A DNA stretch of 64,000 bases from Poriferisodalis sp026713105 (lineage in GTDB: Bacteria > Actinomycetota > Acidimicrobiia > Acidimicrobiales > Poriferisodalaceae), in assembly GCA_965115995.1 (NCBI GenBank), contig OZ220472.1:2542001-2606000 (forward strand), written 5' to 3'. The notes under the pieces are model-generated. The model saw only the letters and a program-made list of their open reading frames with translations, was not told where the DNA came from and did not search any database. Positions 8,925-16,333 of this stretch are shown here, piece by piece. The first letter of the stretch is position 1, and each line of letters opens with the position of its first letter. The position numbers and the translations under genes were made by a program.

Positions 8925-9677
8925 ATGCGAGACATCACCGGAAGCGTGGCGATGATCAGCGGTGCGAATCGCGGTATCGGCGAGGCCGTCGCCGCTGCTC
9001 TGCATGCCGACGGCTGGGCACTGTCGCTGGGTGCGCGCGATCTGGCGTCGCTGGAAGCCTCAGCAGCTAGCTACCGGACCGACATCACCGGCGGCGGCGA
9101 TCGCGACGGCGGTGGCGGGCCAGCAGTGACTCTGCACCGCTACGACGCCACCGATGACGGTGCTGCAGAGCGCTGGACCGCCGAGACACAGGCGGCGCAC
9201 GGCCGGATCGACTGCCTCGTGAACAACGCCGGCGTCGCCTATCCCGATGGATTCGACGATCTGACCGAGCAGATGCTCGACGAGATGTGGGAGGTGAACG
9301 CGAAGGGGCCGTTCCGCATGATTCGCGCCACGCTCGACCACCTGCGCAGCAGCGGCGAAGGCCGCATCGTGAACGTGATCTCGATGTCGGGCAAGCGGGT
9401 GCGGGGCACCTTCGCCCCCGGCTACGCCATGAGCAAGCACGCCGCGATGGCCCTGCACCACTCTGTCCGGCACCTCACGTTTCCCGACGGCATCCGTTGT
9501 ACGGCCGTGTGCCCCGGCTACGTGCAGACCGACATGACCGCGGACTTCGGTGTGGATCCCTCGATCATGATTCAAGCCGACGATCTGGCCCACACCCTGG
9601 CCACGATCCTGCGGCTGCCGAACACCGCGTCGGTGGCCGAACTGCTCGTCACCACAGAACCCGAAACCATCGCCTAA
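8925..9677 (+). CDS. Short-chain dehydrogenase/reductase (SDR)
   Basis: 250 residues of the classical SDR fold. The dinucleotide-binding glycine motif is SGANRGIG (12-19), NNAG follows the fourth strand, a Ser lies in NVISMSG, and the catalytic Tyr-Lys pair is Y167 and K171 in YAMSKHA. It should oxidise or reduce an alcohol/carbonyl with NAD(P). The start has a GAGGAGG ribosome site. Its TAA stop overlaps the TAG stop of the convergent hydroxylase gene by two bases. The substrate is unknown. Confidence 0.88.
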   Translation: MRDITGSVAMISGANRGIGEAVAAALHADGWALSLGARDLASLEASAASYRTDITGGGDRDGGGGPAVTLHRYDATDDGAAERWTAETQAAHGRIDCLVNNAGVAYPDGFDDLTEQMLDEMWEVNAKGPFRMIRATLDHLRSSGEGRIVNVISMSGKRVRGTFAPGYAMSKHAAMALHHSVRHLTFPDGIRCTAVCPGYVQTDMTADFGVDPSIMIQADDLAHTLATILRLPNTASVAELLVTTEPETIA

Positions 9678-10627
9678 CGGGCGGCGAGGCGGCGTCTGCG
9701 TTCCTTTACCTGCTCGGTGGCGGCGTCGCTGCCGTCGTGCCAGGTGCCGAACCACTTGTCCATCGGCACCAGCGAGGTGCCGTAGTTGCAGTCGAAATAG
9801 CGGTGGTGGAGCGTGTGGAAGCGGTCGCCGCCGGCCACGGTGCGACTGCCGGCCACGACGTAGCGGTCGAACCCGGAATGCGACGGCGCCGGCGACAGCA
9901 GCAGGTAGGTGGCCGTCAGTGTGACGAGGTACGGGTTCGCCGGGATCAGCAGGAACATCAGCGGCGCCGAGAGATAGAACGCATGCTCGAGCGGGTGCAT
10001 CGACACGCCTGTCCACGGGCCGATGTTCACGTTGTGATGATGCAGCGAATGTGCCCAGCGGTACAGGCGCGGCGTGTGCAGCAGCCGGTGGTTGGCATAG
10101 AAGTGCACGGAGACGAGCGGGAACACCGCCACCGTCAGCGCTGCGGTGTAGGCGAGGTTGGCGAGGTTGGCGCCTGCGGACACCGTCGGTATGAGGTCGT
10201 TGGCGTACAGCCACAGCATCAGCGACTCGTACAGAGCGGCGATCGAGCATGCGCTGACGAGTGACCAGAACATGTTGTCGCGGGTCTGGTTGCGAAACAG
10301 GAACGGCCGGCGCCCCACCGACAGCCACCGCTCGTCGTACTTGTGCTCGGTGCCCTGGCTGCGCCGGATGTACAGCCACCAGTGCAGACCGCCGACGATC
10401 ACCACCATGAGGGCGACGTTTCGCAGGTACACCAGCGAGACGGCCCAGGCGGCCGGGGTTGCGAAGCGGTCGAGCGACGGCGTCAGCCAGATCCACGCCA
10501 CCGCGCCGACGGCGATCCACAGCCCGTTCTGCCACCAGAAAAACTTGGTGACCAGCCAGCGCGCCATCGCGAGCGGTCGAGGCGGCCGTTCGTACAGCGG
10601 CGGGAGCGTCACCTCCCCGATCCCCAC
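9674..10627 (-). CDS. Sterol desaturase/fatty acid hydroxylase family membrane protein
   Basis: 317 residues with several membrane helices and the histidine clusters that hold a di-iron centre: HRLLH, HSLHHH, HPLEH and HTLHHRYF. The family (PF04116) hydroxylates or desaturates lipids at the membrane. I chose GTG at 10627 because a TACACT -10 box stands exactly 7 bases upstream (leaderless pattern) and the helices begin about 20 residues later. The ATG at 10567 is the conservative alternative. The lipid substrate cannot be told. Confidence 0.82.
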   Translation of the reverse strand: MGIGEVTLPPLYERPPRPLAMARWLVTKFFWWQNGLWIAVGAVAWIWLTPSLDRFATPAAWAVSLVYLRNVALMVVIVGGLHWWLYIRRSQGTEHKYDERWLSVGRRPFLFRNQTRDNMFWSLVSACSIAALYESLMLWLYANDLIPTVSAGANLANLAYTAALTVAVFPLVSVHFYANHRLLHTPRLYRWAHSLHHHNVNIGPWTGVSMHPLEHAFYLSAPLMFLLIPANPYLVTLTATYLLLSPAPSHSGFDRYVVAGSRTVAGGDRFHTLHHRYFDCNYGTSLVPMDKWFGTWHDGSDAATEQVKERRRRLAAR

Positions 10628-10634
10628 GATGCGG

Positions 10635-10640
10635 AGTGTA
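10635..10640 (-). promoter_or_regulatory. -10 element TACACT (sterol-desaturase-like gene)
   Basis: On the minus strand TACACT stands 7 bases before the GTG at 10627, with no ribosome site. It decides the start codon of that gene. Confidence 0.5.
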
Positions 10641-10741
10641 CGACTGCATGGAGTGGTGTCTGGCAATCGTTGCCGGTGATCCGGCGACGGATCGCGACGC
10701 GCCATACGCCTCAGAGGTGCCCTCGGCCAGCCAGAGGGACC

Positions 10742-10747
10742 TAGCGT
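10742..10747 (+). promoter_or_regulatory. -10 element TAGCGT (formyl-THF cyclo-ligase gene)
   Basis: TAGCGT stands 7 bases before the GTG at 10755, repeating the leaderless layout seen elsewhere in the window. Confidence 0.5.
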
Positions 10748-10754
10748 CGGTTCA

Positions 10755-11372
10755 GTGCAGGGCCCACTTGGTCCGGAGTCGTCGAAGCTCAGTTGGCGCC
10801 AGCGGATTCGCGACCGTCGGCAGCCGGTTACCGCAGCGACGACCGTCACTGTTGTCGAAGGGCTTCGTGCGTTTATCGCGGCATTCGATGAACGCTCACG
10901 CTCCGCTGCCAGCAGTCCCGCGGCTCTGGGCGCCGACCTGATTCTCTTCTACCGGGCGATGCCCGGCGAGCTGTCGCTGGACGGGCTGGCCGACGCGGTC
11001 GGCTGGCAGCGCTTCGCCGTCACGCGCACTCCCCCGGACGGCCCGCTGACGCTGCACCCGGCAATCGGCGCGATGGAGCAGCATCGCTACGGCTTCCCGC
11101 AGCCCATAGCCGATGCGTTCGAGCTTCAGCCCCGCCATATCTCGCTCGCGCTCGTGCCCGGCGTGGCCTTCGACGGCCATGGCACCCGCCTCGGGCACGG
11201 TGCCGGCTACTACGACGAGCTGCTCGCGCGGCTGCCCCGTGACTGCCCGCGGGTCGGTGTCGCATGCCGTGACCTGGTCTTCGAACAGCTTCCGTCGGAA
11301 CCCCACGACGTGCCGATGACCCACCTCGCTACCGAGGACGGCGTCGTCGCTGTGGCCCCCGACGGCAGCTAG
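10755..11372 (+). CDS. 5-formyltetrahydrofolate cyclo-ligase
   Basis: 205 residues. The C-terminal half holds the family signature: LVPGVAFDGHGTRLGHGAGYYDELLARL, shown here in parts as VPGVAFDGHGTRLG and GAGYYD. These residues form the ATP and folate site. The enzyme converts 5-formyl-THF to 5,10-methenyl-THF with ATP in the cytosol, returning stored folate to one-carbon metabolism. The N-terminal part is less conserved. The GTG start is supported by a -10 box 7 bases upstream. It is divergent from the hydroxylase gene. Confidence 0.85.
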   Translation: MQGPLGPESSKLSWRQRIRDRRQPVTAATTVTVVEGLRAFIAAFDERSRSAASSPAALGADLILFYRAMPGELSLDGLADAVGWQRFAVTRTPPDGPLTLHPAIGAMEQHRYGFPQPIADAFELQPRHISLALVPGVAFDGHGTRLGHGAGYYDELLARLPRDCPRVGVACRDLVFEQLPSEPHDVPMTHLATEDGVVAVAPDGS

Positions 11373-11435
11373 TGGTGCTCATCTCCAGATCGCGCTAGCA
11401 ATGACGGCGACACACCACACATGAGAGGTGCCGAC

Positions 11436-11735
11436 ATGGCGACACAACTGCGGCGTTACGACGTCATCGAGGGCCAGATGGACTCGTTGCTTGAGTGGTT
11501 TCCCAACATCATCGCTGTGCGGGCGAAGTTCGGATTCAAGGTCGAATTCATGTATGCCGACCGTGAGAACAATCAACTCGTCTGGGCCGTGAGCCATGAC
11601 GGCGACTACGAGGCGGCGTACGAGGAGTTCGCAGCTTCGCCGGAGCGGGCAGCCGTCTTTGCTGGCCAGCCCGACCGGGTCAGCGGCATGAACGTGTCCA
11701 TGGTGGACACCGTCATCGCCCCCGGCTCAAACTGA
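11436..11735 (+). CDS. Small NIPSNAP-like / dimeric alpha-beta barrel protein
   Basis: 99 residues. The order LRRYDVIEGQMDSLLEWF, a strand (VEFMYADRE), LVWAVSHDG and a helix with YEEFAASPERAAVF resembles NIPSNAP or related dimeric alpha-beta barrel proteins. No catalytic residues are evident. The ATG at 11436 has an AGAGG ribosome site 7 bases upstream. It converges on the tag gene with a 25-base gap. Function unknown. Confidence 0.65.
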   Translation: MATQLRRYDVIEGQMDSLLEWFPNIIAVRAKFGFKVEFMYADRENNQLVWAVSHDGDYEAAYEEFAASPERAAVFAGQPDRVSGMNVSMVDTVIAPGSN

Positions 11736-11760
11736 GAGCGAGCCTGACCGGCCCTGATGA

Positions 11761-12399
11761 CTACGGTGCTGGGCGCACCAGTCCGTCGCGGGCTGCCTCG
11801 ATTGCGGGACGGCGGTGGCAGCCCTCGAGGTGGTCGTTGACGATGCCTGACGCTTGCATGAGGGCGTAACAGGTGGTGGGGCCGACGAAGCGCCAGCCCA
11901 GCTTGCGCAGCCCCTTGCTGAGCGCCGTCGATTCAGGTGTCTTGGGCATTGAACTGAGCGTTGCGTAGTCGATGAGCGACGGCCGGTCGTCGGGGCCCGG
12001 TTCGAACGACCAGAAGAACGCCGCCAGGCTGCCGTGCGTCTCGATCGTGTCGAGAGCGGCACGGGCGTTGTTGATGGTCGCCTCGATTTTGCCCCGGTGC
12101 CGCACGATGCCCGCGTCGCCGAGCAGCCGCTCGACATCGGCGCCGCCGAAACCGGCCACGGTCTCGAAGTCGAAGCCACTGAACGCCGCCCGGAAGTTCT
12201 CACGCTTGCGCAGGATCGTCAGCCACGACAGCCCGGACTGGAAGCCCTCGAGGCACATCTTTTCGTAGAGGCGAATGTCGGCAACCACCGGCATGCCCCA
12301 CTCGGTGTCGTGGTACGCCTCGTAGTCGTCGTGGCCCTCACCCCACCAGCAAGCCAGCGCGCCGTCTGCCCGCTGTCTCAGCCCGGGCGGCTGGTTCAT
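11761..12399 (-). CDS. tag: DNA-3-methyladenine glycosylase I
   Basis: 212 residues. Diagnostic Tag segments are present: CWWGEG near the N-terminus, YHDTEWG with the conserved Glu, LYEKMCLEGFQSGLSW, and RFVGPTTCYALMQASG near the C-terminus. Tag removes 3-methyladenine from alkylated DNA, starting base excision repair. Its ATG overlaps the TGA of the upstream LLM gene (ATGA), so the two are probably translationally coupled, although no functional link between them is obvious. Confidence 0.92.
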   Translation of the reverse strand: MNQPPGLRQRADGALACWWGEGHDDYEAYHDTEWGMPVVADIRLYEKMCLEGFQSGLSWLTILRKRENFRAAFSGFDFETVAGFGGADVERLLGDAGIVRHRGKIEATINNARAALDTIETHGSLAAFFWSFEPGPDDRPSLIDYATLSSMPKTPESTALSKGLRKLGWRFVGPTTCYALMQASGIVNDHLEGCHRRPAIEAARDGLVRPAP

Positions 12400-13427
12400 G
12401 CGGTGGTGGCGGCGGCGACAGCTTCGGCGATGGCGTCGTTGGTGGGGGGCGGGCCGTAGAACATCATCGTCGTGCGGTCGGCGAAGGTGTTGCGCTGCGC
12501 GACCTGGGCGCCGACCTGCGACGGCGTGCCAGACACGACGATGAGGTCGAGCAGGTCGTCGTCGATGAGGTCGGTCATCTCTCGCCAGTTGCCCTGCTTG
12601 GACAGCGTGTTCAGGCGTGGCTGCAGCTCGCCGTAGCCGTGGTGGTCGAGCGCTCCCGCGTAGGCCGGCGTCGATCCGTAGAAGGCGAGCTGGTCCGCTG
12701 CCGAGCGGCGTGCCTTGTCGAGTTGCTCGTCGTTCTCGCCCATCGCGACGATGGTCAGGCACGCAACGGTGACATCGCCAACGTCGCGCTCTGCAGACTC
12801 CGCTCCCGCAGCCAATGCGGGCAGCGTGACATCGGTCATGAACTGCGCCGTGTGGAAGGGGTGGACGAAGAATCCGTCGGCAGCGGCACCGATCACCTCG
12901 ACCATGCGCGGGCCGACGCCTGCGACGTAGATCGCCGGCGGCGCCATGCCGAGCGGGCCCGGATTGAAGAATGGGGTCATCAGGGTGTGGGTGTAGAACT
13001 CGCCGCGGTGGTTGAGCCGCTCACCGGTCTCGAAGGTGTGCCAGATGGCCCGCACGGCCTCGATGTATTCGCGCATGCGCTCTGCGGGGCGCGACCACTG
13101 CTCGCTGAAGCGCTTGGTGATGTGAGGCCGGATCTGCGTGCCGAGCCCCAGGATGAAGCGGCCGCCGGTCATGCGGTGCAGGTCCCACGACGTGACGGCG
13201 CACGTCATCGGGTTGCGGGCGAAGGCGACCGCGATCGCGGTGCCGAGCTCGATGCTCTCGGTGCGCTCCGATGCCAAGGCCAGCGGCAGGAACGGGTCGT
13301 GGGAAGCCTCGAACGTCCACGCCGCCGAGAGGCCCATCTCCTCGAACTGCGCTGCTTCATCTGCGCAGCCGCCTGGCGTCGAGGCCGTCGTGGCCCCGTC
13401 AATGCGGTGCTGTGTGGTGCTGTTCAT
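12396..13427 (-). CDS. LLM class F420-dependent oxidoreductase (TIGR03617-like)
   Basis: 343 residues of the luciferase-like superfamily. Features are ASHDPFLPLALASERT, RFILGLGTQIRPHI, FNPGPLGMAPPAIYVAGVGPRM and a C-terminal FADRTTMMFYGPPP. The order and length fit the TIGR03617 group of F420-dependent enzymes. The ATG has an AGGGGAG ribosome site. It is the first gene of a two-gene unit with tag (ATGA overlap) and is divergent from the MFS gene at 13524. Confidence 0.83.
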   Translation of the reverse strand: MNSTTQHRIDGATTASTPGGCADEAAQFEEMGLSAAWTFEASHDPFLPLALASERTESIELGTAIAVAFARNPMTCAVTSWDLHRMTGGRFILGLGTQIRPHITKRFSEQWSRPAERMREYIEAVRAIWHTFETGERLNHRGEFYTHTLMTPFFNPGPLGMAPPAIYVAGVGPRMVEVIGAAADGFFVHPFHTAQFMTDVTLPALAAGAESAERDVGDVTVACLTIVAMGENDEQLDKARRSAADQLAFYGSTPAYAGALDHHGYGELQPRLNTLSKQGNWREMTDLIDDDLLDLIVVSGTPSQVGAQVAQRNTFADRTTMMFYGPPPTNDAIAEAVAAATTA

Positions 13428-13509
13428 TGGTGAGATCTCCCCTCGTGCATGGCGCTATCGGGCTGCGACACCCGCATAACTCGCTGCATATTGCCTTATA
13501 GGACGTTCG

Positions 13510-13515
13510 TAGGCT
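13510..13515 (+). promoter_or_regulatory. -10 element TAGGCT (MFS gene)
   Basis: TAGGCT stands 8 bases before the GTG at 13524; no ribosome site is present. The surrounding A/T-rich patch (13480-13510) also suits a divergent promoter region. Confidence 0.4.
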
Positions 13516-13523
13516 GCGGCGTC

Positions 13524-14933
13524 GTGCGACACCGTCCGGATCGGCTGTATCTGCTGACGGGGTTCGTGCAGGGTCTGGCCTTCGCGTGGGGCCTGCCGGC
13601 GATGGTGTGGTGGGTTGTCGATCTTCGGCTGTCGCCGTTCCGGCTCGCCGTGCTGGGCACTGCGCTGGTGCTGTCAATCCTCGTGTCCGAGACGCCGACC
13701 GGGGTGATCGCCGACCTCTACAGCCGCAAGTACTCCGTCGTGGCCGCGTATGTCGTGATGGGCGCGGCGATGGCGCTGGGCCCCGTGACCGAGTTGTTCG
13801 GCGTGCTGTTGGTGTGGCAGGTGCTGTGGGGCATCGGCTGGACGCTGCAGAGCGGTGCCGCCACGGCCTGGATGACCGACGAGTTGGCGTTCGTCGACCG
13901 GTCTCACCGCATCGGGGCGCTGCCTCCTGTGGTCGCCGGGCCGGCTCCGCACCATCCAGCGGCGACCAACGGCGAGAGCGCAGCCGGCAACGACGGCGGC
14001 GACGGCAACGACAGAGACGGCAATGCTGGTCGGCACGACCGCGTCGCTGACCAGCTCATCGTGCGCCATGCCATGTGGCGCTCGATAGGTGTGATGGTCG
14101 GACTCGCCGCAGCCACTGCCATGGGCGCTTGGTCGATTCGAGGATCGATGGCTGCGATGGGAGTGTTGGCAATCGCAGCGGCCGGGTACCTGGCGATCGC
14201 GATGCCCGAAGCCGGCTTCGAGCCGCCGCGCGGACGTCGTCACGGGGCCGCGGTGCCCCCGGTTCAGCGCACCAGCGCCTGGAGGGACGCCGTCACGTTG
14301 TGGAAGCGGGGCGCACGCCTCGTCGGCCGCAACCCATCGCTGCTTGCCGTGACGGTCTCCGCGGCGATCGCCGCTGGGGCATGGGAGGCCAACGATCGGC
14401 TCTCCGCGCTGCGGCTGTTCGATCTCGGCCTCTCCCAGTTCGACGGTCGTGAGGCGGTGCTGTTCTTCGGCGCAGCTTGGTTCGCAATGTCTGCGCTGGC
14501 GATCCCGATGATGATGTGGCTCCACCGCCATCTCGAGCGCTCAGAAGCCGACGAAGCAAGCGCCCGACGGGACGCATTCCTGCTCGCACGGTTCTTGGTC
14601 ATTGCCAGCGCCGGCGCTTTCGCGCTGGCGCTGAGCCCGTGGTTCGCCGTGGCCCTCATCGGCTGGGCGATCCTCGATGTGGCCGGCGAGACCGCCTACT
14701 CGCTGACCGAGGCGATGGCGAACCGTCATGCCACCTCGTCAGTGCGTGCCACCGTCGTGTCGTTCGTCGGCCAGTCCCAAGCCGTCGGGGAGGTCTCCAT
14801 CGGCTTGGGGTTGGGTGTCGTGGCACAAGCGGTGTCGCTGCCGGTGGCACTCGCAATCGCCGCAGCGTTGTTCGCCGTTTCGGCCGCGCCTGTAGCCCTT
14901 GTCGCCAGACGCGCCGCAGCCGCTGCAGAGTGA
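13524..14933 (+). CDS. Major facilitator superfamily transporter
   Basis: 469 residues with about 12 membrane helices. The first half runs RLYLLTGFVQGLAF to the loop SETPTGVIADLYSRKYS, typical of MFS loop 2-3. A long Gly/Asp/Asn-rich hydrophilic insert (about residues 150-195) separates helices 5 and 6 of the first bundle, which is unusual. The second half ends in a very hydrophobic Ala/Val-rich helix. GTG 13524 is chosen from the -10 box 8 bases upstream; an earlier in-frame start at 13449 is possible. Substrate unknown. Confidence 0.75.
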   Translation: MRHRPDRLYLLTGFVQGLAFAWGLPAMVWWVVDLRLSPFRLAVLGTALVLSILVSETPTGVIADLYSRKYSVVAAYVVMGAAMALGPVTELFGVLLVWQVLWGIGWTLQSGAATAWMTDELAFVDRSHRIGALPPVVAGPAPHHPAATNGESAAGNDGGDGNDRDGNAGRHDRVADQLIVRHAMWRSIGVMVGLAAATAMGAWSIRGSMAAMGVLAIAAAGYLAIAMPEAGFEPPRGRRHGAAVPPVQRTSAWRDAVTLWKRGARLVGRNPSLLAVTVSAAIAAGAWEANDRLSALRLFDLGLSQFDGREAVLFFGAAWFAMSALAIPMMMWLHRHLERSEADEASARRDAFLLARFLVIASAGAFALALSPWFAVALIGWAILDVAGETAYSLTEAMANRHATSSVRATVVSFVGQSQAVGEVSIGLGLGVVAQAVSLPVALAIAAALFAVSAAPVALVARRAAAAAE

Positions 14934-15015
14934 ACCTGTGTGCTGTGCCGCGCCGACGGGCGTGAGGCGCTGAGCAAGCGTGCGCCCCGCAGAAGGCGCG
15001 TTCAGCGGTGGCCGC

Positions 15016-15483
15016 TCAGTGGTCTCCCATCTCGGCCATGGCGGCTTCGGACCGGCGGGCCATCTCGTCGGGATCGATGTCTTCGATGTGGGTCGAGAGG
15101 TTCCAGCGATGGCCCCACGGGTCCTCGATCATGCCTGAGCGGTCGCCGTAGAACTGGTCCACGATGGGGCGTACCTCGGTGGCACCGGCCGCGAGCGCGG
15201 CTGCAAACATGGCGTCGACATCTTCCACGTACACGCTCAGCTGCACAGGCGAGCCGTCATAGTGCTTGGGCGAGTGGAACTCCATCTCTGGGAACTCGTC
15301 GGCCACCATGATGAGCGAGTCGCCCAGTGCGAGCTCGGAATGGCCGATCCTGCCGCCCATGTCGATCCGCATCCGCTCGGTCATGCCGAGGATGCTCGTG
15401 TAGAAGTCGATGGCATCGGCGGCACCGTCGACGCTCATCGACACCGAGATGCGCGGGTAGTCGTCGGGGATGGGATTCACCAT
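15016..15483 (-). CDS. VOC family protein (glyoxalase/bleomycin-resistance fold, PhnB-like)
   Basis: 155 residues. The beta-alpha-beta-beta-beta pattern of the vicinal-oxygen-chelate fold is clear: AADAIDFYTSILGMTERMR, GHSELALGDSLIMVADE, then VQLSVYVEDVDAMFAAALAAGA and a terminal DPWGHRWNLSTHIED. The PhnB-like subgroup often acts as a metal-binding enzyme or resistance protein of unknown ligand. The ATG at 15483 has a GGAG ribosome site. It is the last gene of the minus-strand block carrying the selenoprotein, 81 bases after it, with two hairpins between. Confidence 0.8.
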   Translation of the reverse strand: MVNPIPDDYPRISVSMSVDGAADAIDFYTSILGMTERMRIDMGGRIGHSELALGDSLIMVADEFPEMEFHSPKHYDGSPVQLSVYVEDVDAMFAAALAAGATEVRPIVDQFYGDRSGMIEDPWGHRWNLSTHIEDIDPDEMARRSEAAMAEMGDH

Positions 15484-15507
15484 GTTCAGCTGCTCCAAGC
15501 GTGCATT

Positions 15508-15523
15508 CGCTCCGTGCGGAGCG
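15508..15523 (-). other. Small inverted repeat in the VOC leader
   Basis: CGCTCC-N4-GGAGCG forms a 6-bp hairpin between the selenoprotein stop and the VOC ribosome site. It could be an RNA fold or part of a regulatory site. Confidence 0.3.
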
Positions 15524-15536
15524 AGGCGATTTTCGG

Positions 15537-15552
15537 TCCGCCAGATGGCGGA
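15537..15552 (-). terminator. Hairpin just after the selenoprotein gene
   Basis: TCCGCC-N4-GGCGGA forms a 6-bp GC-rich stem beginning 12 bases after the TAG at 15565, followed by a short A/T patch but no U-run. It may stabilise the mRNA 3' end or act as a weak terminator before the VOC gene. Confidence 0.35.
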
Positions 15553-15564
15553 AGTGGCCCGACG

Positions 15565-16083
15565 CTAGTGGGCCAGCAGCACCTCGACGGCCTGGGTCAC
15601 CGCTGCTTCGGCGCGAACCTCCAAGCCCGAGCCATCGGCGCTCGCGATGGGATGCTCGATGACAGTGAAGGGGTGCTCGGGCACGCCCTGGACCCGGGCC
15701 ATCAGCTCGGCCGCGTCCACGAAGGCGCTGGTCATCACGCTGACCGCGGGCACGCCGACCCGTTCGACTGCGACGGCGTCGTGCAGACTGCACGACGAGC
15801 AACTGCCTCAGTCGCCGACTCCGGCCAGGACCGCATCCCAGCCCATCGCCTCGGCCAGCAGCTCATGCTGTGCAGGCGCGCTGTAGTTGAGCTTGATCCG
15901 CCGGATCACCTTGGCCACGCCATGCCGGTCGCGCAGGAGGCGCTCGACATGATCGAAGAACGGCTTGGTGTTCTCCTTGCCGTTGGAGATGAAGCCGATG
16001 GTGGTGCCCTTGAGGGTGGCAAGCCGTGCAGGTGCTGCGAATCCCTCGGGATCTTGCTCGTGGGTCGGATTCAGTACTTCCAC
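15565..16083 (-). CDS. UGSC-family selenoprotein (in-frame UGA read as selenocysteine at residue 92)
   Basis: 172 residues when the TGA at 15808-15810 is decoded as selenocysteine. The frame is open on both sides, and the junction reads AGVGD-U-GSCSSCSLHDAV, the defining motif of the UGSC family; homologues can have Cys in place of U. N-terminal to it are LATLKGTTIGFISNGKENTK and DAVLAGVGD; C-terminal are GVPAVSVMTSAFV and VIEHPIAS, all in family order. U92 and C95 would form a UxxC redox pair, with C98 nearby. GTG 16083 has AGGA 8 bases upstream. Downstream of the UGA is a SECIS-like hairpin (15777-15797). The biochemical role of the family is unknown. If the UGA were a true stop, the protein would lose its motif and its C-terminal 80 residues. 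Confidence 0.86.
15777..15797 (-). promoter_or_regulatory. Bacterial SECIS-like stem-loop after the UGA codon
   Basis: On the minus strand a perfect 9-bp stem with triloop GUC begins 10 bases after the UGA (15808-15810). The loop starts 19 bases after it and its first base is G. Stem closing and loop (UGCA-GUC-UGCA) strongly resemble the E. coli fdhF SECIS apex. A bulged U as in E. coli is absent. It should recruit SelB with Sec-tRNA while also coding S-C-S-L-H-D. Confidence 0.75.
15808..15810 (-). other. Selenocysteine UGA codon
   Basis: TGA lies in frame between GAC (Asp) and GGC AGT TGC (Gly-Ser-Cys), giving D-U-G-S-C. Both flanks match one protein family, so recoding is the simplest reading. 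Confidence 0.84.
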
Positions 16084-16180
16084 GTCAACCGTCCTTGGGC
16101 GGCAAGGTGCGGTGCCGGGCCCGCTCGGTGACATGCTGCCACGAACGTGCGACAAACCCCATGTTGGGCATGGAGCGGCA

Positions 16181-16214
16181 CACGCCGGTCGCGCGCTCAG
16201 CCATCGACGCTGCA
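16181..16214. repeat. 34-bp direct repeat, copy A, before the selenoprotein gene
   Basis: This 34-base segment recurs at 16253-16286 with only two substitutions. Both copies lie in the 250-base noncoding stretch between the 260-residue unknown (stop 16334) and the selenoprotein start (16083). Nothing else recognisable was seen in that stretch. Confidence 0.8.
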
Positions 16215-16252
16215 TGGTCGCCCGGTGCACATGAGCCGGAAGCCGCGGGGTG

Positions 16253-16286
16253 CACGCCGGTCGTGCGCTCGGCCATCGACGCTGCA
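16253..16286. repeat. 34-bp direct repeat, copy B
   Basis: Second copy, starting 72 bases after copy A starts and matching it at 32 of 34 positions. The pair could be a duplicated regulatory site or a leftover of local duplication. Confidence 0.8.
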
Positions 16287-16333
16287 GAAGCCAGCCAACG
16301 GGGATTCGTAATGCCAACTCGGTCCCGACACCG

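Noticed and set aside
15565..15753. Separate small gene of about 62 residues downstream of the UGA
   Set aside because: It has no ribosome site and its sequence is the continuation of the UGSC protein in the same frame; recoding explains it better.
16084..16333. Extension of the selenoprotein N-terminus through this stretch
   Set aside because: The frame is open but Arg/Cys/Pro-rich and unlike the family; a ribosome site stands right before GTG 16083.
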